Shown here: positions 55,337-64,000 of the stretch, in pieces
Numbering within the stretch: the first letter of the stretch is position 1
How the letters are laid out: each line of letters starts with the position of its first letter
Position numbers and translations under genes: made by a program
The notes under the pieces: model-generated
Told to the model about the DNA's origin: nothing
What the model saw: only the letters and a program-made list of their open reading frames with translations
The model's database searches: none
Assembly (NCBI RefSeq): GCF_033115175.1
Contig: NC_084835.1
Coordinates: 102,702,448 to 102,766,447 of the forward strand
Source of the DNA: Lepus europaeus
Taxonomy: Eukaryota; Chordata; Mammalia; Lagomorpha; Leporidae
Reading direction: 5' to 3'
Length of the DNA stretch: 64,000 nucleotides

Positions 55337-55680
55337 GCATGGAGAAACTTTTTTTAAGATTTTTATTTATTTATTTGACAGGTAGAGTTACAGACAGTGA
55401 GAGAGAGAGAGAGAGAGAAAGGTCTTCCTTCCGTTGGTTCACTCCCCAAATGGCCACAACGGCCGATCCGAAAGGAGCCAGGTGCTTCCTCCTGGTCTCC
55501 CATGCAGGTGCAGGGGCCCAAGCACTTGGGCCATCTTCAACTGCTTTCCCAGGCCATAGCAGAAAGCTGGACTGGAAGAGGAGCAACCTGGACTATCACC
55601 GGCGCCCATATGTGATGCCAGCGCCGCAGGCAAAGGATTATCCTAGTGCTCCATAGCACTGGCCCCGCATGGAGAAACTT
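55337..55680 (-). mobile_element. CSINE, antisense, perfect 14-bp target duplication
   Basis: The body is 55351-55666. GCATGGAGAAACTT is repeated exactly at 55337-55350 and 55667-55680. A short internal deletion shortens the stretch after GGCCGATCCGAA. Single-B-box subfamily. Confidence 0.95.
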
Positions 55681-56094
55681 GATCCCTGTCATTCCTGGTG
55701 GTTGTGGATCCCTAGGAGGCTAAAGGAGGGAACAGTTTACCATGGCAGTCTGGGGCTCTGATGATTCTGTCACATCACAGCCCCACACATCTCCACACTC
55801 CTGTGGTCATCCCTGCGTTCCAGCACAGCAAAGACATGTTGTTGATGAACATACTAAATCAACAACGGCGGTTGTGTATTTTTTGGCATGAACATTTTCT
55901 TTTTGGGCGAAAAACCCAGTATGTTTCTGTGTATGTGTGTGTGTGTGTGTGTGTTTCAGGCTGACATTAGCTCTTTTATGCTCCTGTAGAGCTAGGTTTT
56001 CAAAGGATAATTCATGACAGAACATCCTTAAGCCAAAATGTCATAGTAGCCTCCTAGAGGTATCAACATCACTAACCTGTGAGAAGGGAGGTGG
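55681..56094. other. unique DNA with a (GT)n run
   Basis: No gene seen. A (GT)n microsatellite lies at 55933-55954. Confidence 0.5.
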
Positions 56095-56405
56095 CCTGGT
56101 TTGAATGTGGTTTGTCCTCTCTGAAATTCATATTTAAATTTGATAACCATTGTGGCAGTGTTGGGAAGCTTGGATTTAAGGAGTGATTAGCTCATTAAGA
56201 AGGGTTAATCCCCTTAAAAATTGTAAGTTATTACAAAGCAAGCCTAGCCTCTCTCACTTTCTCTTCCACAGGCACCCACTTGCCCACCTAATTTCCACCA
56301 CATCATGAAGCAGCACAAGGCCTTTACCAGGTGAATCTAAATAAACCTCTTTCCTTCATACAGGGCCCAGGTTCATGTATTCTATTACAGCAATGGAAAA
56401 ATGGA
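56095..56405 (+). mobile_element. MaLR LTR (MST/MLT-type), sense
   Basis: TGGTTTGAATGTGGTTTGTC, TAACCATTGTGGCAGTGTTG, AGGAGTGATTAGCTCATTAA, CACCACATCATGAAGCAGCA, AAGGCCTTTACCAGGTGAAT and CTAAATAAACCTCTTTCCTT end at ATTACAGCAATGGAAAAATG. This is the order of MST-like LTRs, including the AATAAA-type signal near 56339. Solo LTR; no internal genes. Confidence 0.78.
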
Positions 56406-58849
56406 TTGAGATCAAGGGCATAAGTCAAATAAAGTTTTACTTCAGACGTATGGGACCAAGGCAACCCAAAGCGTTAAGGGGAACAGTCCACACACAGGGT
56501 GAAGCACACAAGAGGGTGTCCCAAATAGGAGCACGTGGGGACAGAGAGGTGCCCAGCCACAGGCAGAATCAGCACTCAGGCAACTCTTTCCTCCTAGGTC
56601 ACCTGCTGTTCTCTCACCAGCCTGGGACCAGCTTGGGAACAGAATTGTTAAGCGGCAGTCTGCTGCTTGATTGCCCTGGAAAAACACAGTGAGGTTGTTT
56701 TTTAAAAGGCTATATCCATGTCAAATGATTAATATTAATGTTTTTACCTCATAATAAGATACACTTCATTTCTTGACTAAACCAGTTATAAGGAATAGCT
56801 CAGCTACTGAGAGAGGCAGTTAATTGATATGTTACTATCTCTGCCTTAGGATTTCTATAACGGCAAAATAATGAAGTATTATTTAGCTTAACATAATCAC
56901 TGGAGCATCTCATTGGTCTTAGAGAGGAGAGACGCAAGCTAGGAACACTGTAAAGGAATGATCAGTTTCTTATATATGGCATTATATAAATAAAAAGTGG
57001 AATTAATTCAAATGACAAGTGACCTGTTCTGTATCTTCATTATGTCCTAGGACTGGTGGTACCATGGAAATCAATCACTCAAGAACACTTGCTATGATAG
57101 AGGCTATAAGAATCTAGGGTAGATCTATATAAAATAACTTTTAAAATAAGATTAAGGTATATTATGATGTTTTATATTTCATGAGACAGCAAAACTCAGT
57201 TAAGTGGGGAAAAAATAAAAGCAAATAACATTTAATGGGACAAGAATACTAAGTCAGAATGGACTTTTCATTGACTCAAATGATATCTCTATTTCAACTC
57301 CACTGCCGCATTTGGCATCTGTCTGTCTGCAATATAATGTCTAAAGGAGTTACTGATTTTTAACCAAATTTAATAGTCTGCCTAACAAATGGTAATAAGA
57401 TACAACTTAAATCCCTTTTACAGCTCAGTTTTGTTCTCAAAACAGCTGATAGAATCCGGTAAAACAATCTTAGAGAAAAAGAAATTGTGCCAGGCTGTTT
57501 TGCAAATAACTACTAATACTAACAAAAGTACGGTGTTAACAAACCATGTGTATGACCACGGCTTGTTTGCAAATTTGGTTTGCCACCCTATTCATGAACT
57601 AGGAATCCCACTGGGGTAAATTCTGTATCTTATCAACGTTTCTCTACTATAGGGAACAAATCTGTTGAAACAAAGATATAAGAACCTAAAAACTTTGCCA
57701 AAGAATTGGAATGCTGTAGACTGAAGCTGTAGGACAGGCATTCCAAAGAGTGTATGATTTCAGTATAACTTGATCAACCTTTATAACCACTGCTTGGGGA
57801 AACCAGGAAAAATTGAAGCAGAGAAAGTGAGTTGTGAATATTAGAAAATTAGAAGTTCAGGAAGATAAATAAGGGACCATATTGGTGATTAATCTATATC
57901 AACAACAATGAAGCAGTTGATAGAGACATTTCAGGCTCTCCTTAGCCAAGTCATCGGATAGAATCATTATCCATGAGGTCAACTAGTTCAGATGGAGCCT
58001 CCATGCTTTCCAGTGTCATTACTGAGTGGGAGCTGAGCTTGTGTCCTCTCTAGGAGATAGACCATAGCTATGACCTTTAGGTTCAGGATCATAGCAAAGG
58101 AAAGAAATATTCACCAAATATATCCGAATATTCACCAAATGCAAATTCCTGGAAGTGTCGACTACAAGCTGTGGGACACAACACTACAGAGGCAGTGTGA
58201 CAACATGGGAAGAAAGGTGTTGATTGTTGGAGTGCAGTCATGCTAATGCGGGCTCTCTACTAAATTCTGTGGGCTATTTTGAAAATATGAGAATGTGTCA
58301 TGGTATACTAGTTTGATCTTTTCAACTGAATCCTAGAAGGACAACAGTAAGCCCAGTAAACACAATGCATCTGGATTTAATAAAACACCCGAAAGTAAAG
58401 TGTTTTCCTAAAATGTGATTTCAAGAATTGGACTGAATTGGGTGGGATGGAGGCCAGCCACAGAAGCAGAAACTTGGCCAGCAGTCGATGCTCGATGGGG
58501 AATGGATGCAGCCAACTTTGAGGAAGTAGGGAACAAGGGGAATGGGGTCAGGCCTGTTTCACCAAAATATTCCTTAGTGGTTTCAAGAGGTTCTGAAAGG
58601 AGACATATATAAAATAATTAACCCCGGAATGCAGAAAGGGAATGGAAAGATACTCATTCCTGAGGGAGGGCAGCAAAGTTACACATTTCATTGAGAACAG
58701 GGCTATGAAAAAGACACCAATTCCGCAACTCAGCTTGTTCCATCCTCAGCCATGTCACTCAAATTCTGTGTTCTCCAAACACCTCTGAGCACCCATTCTC
58801 CTTGTTTATATATTCAGTTTATGTTTTCTATTATTACCTCAGGCATATT
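56406..58849. other. unique DNA, no gene recognised
   Basis: About 2.4 kb with no assignable repeat. Frames up to 105 codons (56375-56692) overlap an opposing frame of 81 codons and have no domain. Confidence 0.5.
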
Positions 58850-59000
58850 GAGTGCTTTCCTGTACAGGGCATTTTAAGCTTAGTTAATCCTGATAGCAGC
58901 AGCATGGGATAGGGATTATTCTGTTTAAATAGATGAGCAACAGAGATTTCTACACAATAGAAGTCTAGGACACAGTCCCAAACGGGTACTCGTCAGACCC
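58850..59000 (-). repeat. MIR-like fragment, antisense
   Basis: ATTGAGTGCTTTCCTGTACA, TTAGTTAATCCTGATAGCAG and GATGAGCAACAGAG are the antisense MIR core in diverged form. Confidence 0.55.
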
Positions 59001-61149
59001 TGCCTTCAGCTGCCAGTGCCCAGAAGCCTAGTCCCAAACTTCCCCTGATTGTATTGCCTCTTATTATTCTCATATTTAATCTTTCCTTTTTAATTTAGAT
59101 AGTAATTTAAAAAAACATTTTTATCTACTTTGTCCTCGTCCTTTTTCATGATGGACAATCCATGGATATTTCAAAAGAACCCCGTGTGGACACAAACAAC
59201 CCTCAGACAGAGTAAGAAATATATTTGGTTATTAGAATGTGGGGAACTGCTTGCTCTTAACCACAGTCCTAGTGGGGTAGGGGGAGGGAAGGCAGGCTTG
59301 AAGAAGTACCTAATGCTTTCCTAAGCACTGTTGGATTCATTTCTGAAGGGCAAATACTTTCCAGGGATATTGAAAATCCTATGGGGCTGGAAGGTCCAAA
59401 AGAGCAAAAGAAGAGTTGAGGTCTTAAAAGAGCCTTTGGCATTAACCTCCACTCTTCAATAAAATCAACATGACATAAATTGGGTCTTTGGATCAGACTT
59501 CAAAATGGAGCATTCAGCAATGTCTCTGATCTTTGTAACATGTTTTAGTTTTCAGCTGTCACTCTGTGTTCAGCTGCTGAGGTCTCCAAATGTGATTGGT
59601 TCCTTGCCAGAAAATAATTGTGCAGGTCCATTCTTAGCTTCTCTCCGAGTGAGCTGTGTGTTCACAGAAGAGGCATGTTGTTTCTAAATAAAGGCTCCAT
59701 CTTATTAAATTCTTTAGCCTATGGCCATTTTTTTTTCTAGGAGAAAAAAAAAAAAAAAAGATGTTCAAGTGTTTTATTTCCAAAAAAATAATTCTAATTG
59801 CTGTCCTGACTATACATGATTCTGTGCCCAGGTTTTCTGGTTTAGACTATGAAGAGGAGTTGAAAGCCCCCAGATCAGTCTGTTATCTATAATAGCTTTG
59901 AGTACCTTATTGGCTTTGATTTCTTTTGGAACCTGCTCCATTAAACTTTCCAAGGATAGCCTTGCCTATGTTCCCAGAGTCAAAGAATACATTATTTTAC
60001 CCAATTTAAACAAGAACCCCATAAAAGTCAATATGGCAATATGCTCTCCAAATGGTTTACTGACCTCAGTAACCTTGGGATTGGCTATGTGTTCCAGGAG
60101 GCAATTAAATGCCGAGTAGAGAGTATTTAAGTGACATGATTAGAAAAATAATGGAAGTTTCTTCCATGCCCCAAAGTATTTCTTTTACAAGTCAGCCCTA
60201 AAATGTATGAATGAAGGTTTATTTTTTTGCATAAAAGATTTTTGTGAATGTGACTCCCCCAGGAGGGATTAAACCATTTTCAGTTATTAATAACTTGTTA
60301 TGAATGAGTTGAAGGCAATGGAAAAAATTGGGCATAGCAAAGAAAAAGAGAGGGGTCACCCATTAAGGCATTGCTCCAGCAATGGTGGGGAGTAGGCTGC
60401 AGGTTTCTGGAAAGGTACATTTAAGTGGTGTTCAGGACAGGGGATGGTGAAAGGCACTTACCAAAGGAGAAGCACCAATAAAGAGAAAGTAATTAACTTA
60501 TTGCACAACTTGAGGTCCCCAGAACAAGTTCATTAGTATTTTTCCTTAACTAACAAGAAATCTGCATGACGCTACAATTTCAGTGATGATCATTGCAGAG
60601 TTTGCAAGCTACCAAAGAAGTAATGTTGTATTTTCTGGCCAACTTGCAAATATTCATGTACCCTGCAACATCACAAATTCTACAACTCACAGAACCCAAA
60701 GTCAAATGCAGTGTTACACTGGCATCTCCCCTAAGCAGGGAAGTAGAATGAGAGCAGAGGGCACCAACACTTGGCCACATTAGAAGCATGTATGCCTTCT
60801 GATCCTGTCTACCTCGTGGCAAACCTTCCTGAATGTCTGAAGGACAGACTGAGAAATTACTGGTTATTTCTTTCTTCTCCTTACAAATCCATCATTAATC
60901 TACAATTCTGTTTTCTTTGGGATGGAGTTCCTGGTTCAAGGATAATGAATGCAATTACAGAAGGGTTCCAATTCTAAAGCATCCAGGGGAAAAATTCTAA
61001 AGAGTCATTTGTTGATTATGTATTTTCTATTTCAATCTTCTCACATCTCCTCCTACTAGCTCACTCCCTGCCGCTTTAGTGTGGTTATCAAAAACAGAGT
61101 TTGCAGGATTCAAGCTCAGCCAAAGCAAACAGACCAAAAATTTGGAAAA
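59001..61149. other. unique DNA, no gene recognised
   Basis: No assignable element apart from an A-run at 59744-59759. Frames are at most 80 codons. Confidence 0.5.
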
Positions 61150-61330
61150 TGATTTATCTTAATCCAAGGGTGGTAATCCAATTTATTTGACTCCAATGCT
61201 TTCAATTTCATCAGCTAACCCAGCAGTGTTAGTGTTTGACGAAATGATGTTAGTGAAAGCAATCCCTGCAGTGCTGGCCACTTGTGAACAGAGTGATTTT
61301 CATCTTAAAAATACACATGTTGTTCTACCT
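61150..61330. promoter_or_regulatory. weak candidate conserved noncoding element
   Basis: Repeat-free stretch with OTX/bicoid-type words (CTTAATCCAAGG, GGTAATCCAA) and an AATGATGTTAGTG/AAATGATG pair. The evidence is weak and rests on motif reading alone. Confidence 0.2.
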
Positions 61331-61697
61331 TTTCATGTTTCTGGCTAGCAAGCACAGGTGGTGATAAAGAGGTTGAAGCCACTTGGGAGGGTTGTCTTTC
61401 ACTGAGATGCTATGCACCCCAAGCCTGAACAGTCACTTCATAAATGTAGTCACTGATGACAAGGGAGTGAGGGGTGGCAGGTGAGGTGGTGCATGTTTAT
61501 CTTCACAAGGGGAAAGCTCCTAAGCCAAGGTGCATTCCATTTTTCACAAGGATAGTATAATATTTGAATGGAAGAAAAGAGTGATCAGTCCATATTCCTG
61601 ATATTAAACAAGACTGAATCTGTCCTAATTCTCATCCCCAATATGGAAAGGAGGGAGATTGAGTTCCACAATTTATGGGATCATTAATCTGCTTGTA

Positions 61698-62055
61698 CTT
61701 ATGGCTTTTATAAGTACATTTATTTGAAAGACAGAGTTGCAAAGAGAGAGAGAGGGAGGGAGGGAGAGAGAGAGCTTCCATCTGTTGATTCACTCCCCCA
61801 CATGGCTGCAATAGCTTGGGCTAGGGATAGGTCATGCCAAAACTAGGATCTTAGCAGTCTATCCAGGTCTCCTACAGTGGTAGCAGCGGCCCAAACACTT
61901 GAGTTATCTTCTGCTGCCTTTCCAGCTGCTTTTGCAGGGGGCCAGATTGGAAGTAAAACAGCTGGGGCACAAACATACTCATGTGGGATGCCAGAGTGGC
62001 AGGAGGTGGCTTAACCCACTGTTCCACAATGCCGGCCCATGAACTTAACGGCTTT
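61698..62055 (-). mobile_element. CSINE, antisense, diverged
   Basis: The body is about 61711-62038: TATAAGTACATTTATTTGAA, GA-rich 61745-61773, then GCTTCCATCTGTTGATTCAC and CCACAATGCCGGCCC. Possible imperfect duplication CTTATGGCTTT / CTTAACGGCTTT. Confidence 0.85.
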
Positions 62056-62465
62056 GAAAAGTAGCAACATAAATAAAATAGCATCAGATGTGGCAGATGA
62101 GCTGTAATTTAGCAACCTCTTGACCTGGGTTCCATACTTCCCTGCCCCTAAGTATACACAATTTCTACAATTAAGCCTCTAACCACTGAGGGTCCAGCTA
62201 TGAAATAAAGATTCCTACAGTCCTTATAATGACAGTTTTAAGGTTAAAGTAATTTTTTTGCCAAACACCATACTCTAGTTACTATCATGTTTAGAAAGTC
62301 ATTCTCAATTTTGTGCAAGTTAATTTTTATGGTAGTCAAAATTACAAAATCAAGCATAATAATCCATGATACCATGGCTAATGGTCCTAGAGCACTGGTC
62401 AATTAATTTGGCTTGATTATTTCCTCTCTATTCTCTTATACCTTAGTTCATTGGCCAAAGCAATC

Positions 62466-62651
62466 CACTTCCTGTTTTAGTCAATAAAGTTTTATTGGAA
62501 CACAGCCATGCTCATTCTTTATGGATTGTCTATGGCTGCATTCCCACAACAACAGCAGAGTTGAGTGGTTGCGACAGAGACTGTATGGCCTGCAAAGCCA
62601 AAAATATTTACCATCTGGTCCTTTGCAGAAGAAGTTTGCTGGCCCTGTTCT
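62466..62651 (-). mobile_element. nonautonomous hAT-type DNA transposon remnant
   Basis: TCAATAAAGTTTTATTGGAA, CACAGCCATGCTCATTCTTT, TATGGATTGTCTATGGCTGC, GAGTTGAGTGGTTGCGACAG, GACTGTATGGCCTGCAAAGC and AAGTTTGCTGGCCCTGTTC match a common mammalian Charlie/hAT-type element in antisense. Its sense end would read CAG.G..GGCAAACTT. The exact family name is not certain. Although it contains AATAAAG, it is not a gene 3' end. Confidence 0.75.
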
Positions 62652-63739
62652 ATACTTTTAAATCTATGTTCACTGTCTTCCCTTTGCAATAAATGCTGGC
62701 AGTGCTTAATTTTCTCAAGCATTTCACTTTTCATCAAACCAAAATCCTTGACCTCACCAGTGTCCCCAACTTCTTTGCATGTTCATCCTAGTTCTCCTTG
62801 TCTTCCCGTTCACTCTACGGTCACGTTTTCTTTGTTCTTACAGTCCATTTTTCAACCTTAATTTGTTTGCCAATTTAACATCAGCCAAAATTCCTCCCTT
62901 TGAAACCTCTAAAGCCCTCTGGGAAAGTTTGTCTGGATGAAAGATTTCAATGACAATGACTGGTAGTTAATACACCCTTAGTCTGTGCTGCATTGCATGG
63001 AATTTTTAGGGCATTTGTAGTGATAAACTGGAAAGTGTTGAAGGTCAGAGACTAGGTCCTTTCTTTGTTGCACTATTTATACGGAGCAGCCCAGATTTAC
63101 TTTTACTTTCTGTTGTGAACAGCTCTTCACCATGAATCTTTTTACTGACCCCCAAAGTTGGCCTACCAAAAACATTTTCATTTGAGTTCTTTACTCATTT
63201 GAACTCATGCCTCAAAGTTGTATGCAGTTCTTTTACAGAAGTTTATAGAATAATGGTGTACACAAATCTGTGAACCTTATTTCCAGTTGTTAAATTGAGA
63301 AACTTAAGGTGGAAGCTGTATCATATTCTTTACAAGGAAAGTTGGAAGTCTCTGTTATTATATATTACTTTGTAAAAAAGCACAAATCATATAAGCTTCA
63401 AACTTGATAAGGAAAAACAGCCAAAAGTTTGTTTAAAACATTGCAGCTGAATATAAATGTAGTTGGAAAGTAATCTTCCTTTGCATTGTTCATTGTCACT
63501 GTTAGCCTAGTCTGTCATGATGGGAAAATTATGTATGTGTATAAGAAACAACTTATGTACTTACGTATGTATATAAGACTCCAACATTGTTGAATTTTTG
63601 TCCTTACAAAATTTTCTTTGGAGCTGGGGATACACTTGAAATTTCAAAAATATTAGTGAAAATATATAGTCAGATGCAAATAGAACCAACTTGCCCTACA
63701 CCTCTCATTGTATTTCAATTAGGGAAATGTTCTTCAAAG
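62652..63739. other. unique DNA, no gene recognised
   Basis: No assignable repeat. The 98-codon frame at 62565-62861 begins within the hAT remnant and has no domain. Confidence 0.5.
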
Positions 63740-63978
63740 TCAACTTGCCATCACTGCAACAAATGCCTTGAAGAAGCTATTTATGAAGGAAGAAAGCTTA
63801 TTTTGGCCCACTGTTTTGGAGGTTCACAGTCCAAGATCAGGTGAGCTCCATTGGTCTGGCTTCTGATGAGGCTGGAGGGTAGCAATGACAGAGCACATGT
63901 AGAGGGAGCATCTTATAGTGGTCCAGGAAGCAGAGAGAGTGGTTAGGCTCAACTCAGCTTTTATAACCAATCCTCTCG
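63740..63978 (-). mobile_element. MaLR-type LTR fragment, antisense
   Basis: AAATGCCTTGAAGAAGCTAT, GAAAGCTTATTTTGGCCCAC, GGAGGTTCACAGTCCAAGAT, CAGGTGAGCTCCATTGGTCT, GGAAGCAGAGAGAGTGG and AACCAATCCTCTCGTG follow an antisense MaLR LTR. It continues beyond the window, interrupted by the CSINE at 63979. Confidence 0.65.
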
Positions 63979-64000
63979 TGGCCGGTGCAGTGGGTTAACA
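63979..64000 (+). mobile_element. CSINE head, cut by window end
   Basis: GGCCGGTGCAGTGGGTTAAC is the start of a sense CSINE of the head type seen at 35801. Only about 22 bases are present. Confidence 0.75.

Noticed and set aside
62466..62500. AATAAAG near 62485 as a gene's polyadenylation site
   Set aside because: It lies inside a hAT-type transposon remnant and is part of that element's consensus.

Overview
This is mammalian intergenic or intronic DNA, almost certainly from a lagomorph and most likely the European rabbit (Oryctolagus). The main evidence is about two dozen copies of the lagomorph tRNA-derived C-repeat (CSINE). Each is about 320 bp, with a GGCCGGCGC-type head, a CT-rich 3' region and an AAATAAA/poly(A) tail. 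An L1 3' end at 52053-53131 has the typical rabbit L1 3' untranslated sequence. I find no intact protein-coding gene, no tRNA, rRNA or snRNA gene, and no convincing exon. Most long reading frames here are translations of CSINE or L1 sequence.

Layout. 1-9 kb: unique AT-rich DNA, a short inverted-repeat element hit by a CSINE, a hAT-transposase-like relic (about 4.0-4.2 kb, minus) and an old L1 3' end (4.6-6.4 kb) split by a CSINE. 9-14 kb: mostly unique, with a second short inverted-repeat element, a MIR, an old SINE and a homeodomain-site-rich candidate conserved element (13.8-14.1 kb). 14.6-18.9 kb: an L1 with a classical 5' inversion, then a dense SINE cluster including a SINE inside a SINE. 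19.3-20.3 kb: a full-length but broken RPL13A retrocopy with target-site duplications. 21-29 kb: SINEs and a three-layer nest (MaLR-type LTR, then L1, then CSINE). 29-34.7 kb: largely unique, with one candidate regulatory stretch. 34.7-39 kb: SINE cluster and an old antisense L1. 39-50 kb: MaLR-type LTR remnants, a MER5A-like fragment, SINEs and long unique stretches. 50.8-55.7 kb: another composite LTR with inserts, the rabbit L1 3' end, an old L1 and flanking CSINEs. 55.7-64 kb: an MST-like LTR, unique DNA, one CSINE, a hAT-type nonautonomous element, and a CSINE cut by the window edge inside a MaLR fragment.

There are no genes here that work together. The readable biology is an insertion history: ancient MIR/L2/MaLR/hAT layers, then L1, then CSINEs, with RPL13A copied by the L1 machinery. 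I did not find an undescribed enzymatic or defence system. The most informative observations are the CSINE subfamily carrying a tandem duplication across its B box (four copies), the 5'-inverted L1, the RPL13A copy that keeps a long 3' UTR, the three related short inverted-repeat elements, and a few candidate conserved noncoding stretches. Family names for ancient repeats come from recall of consensus features and were not checked by alignment.
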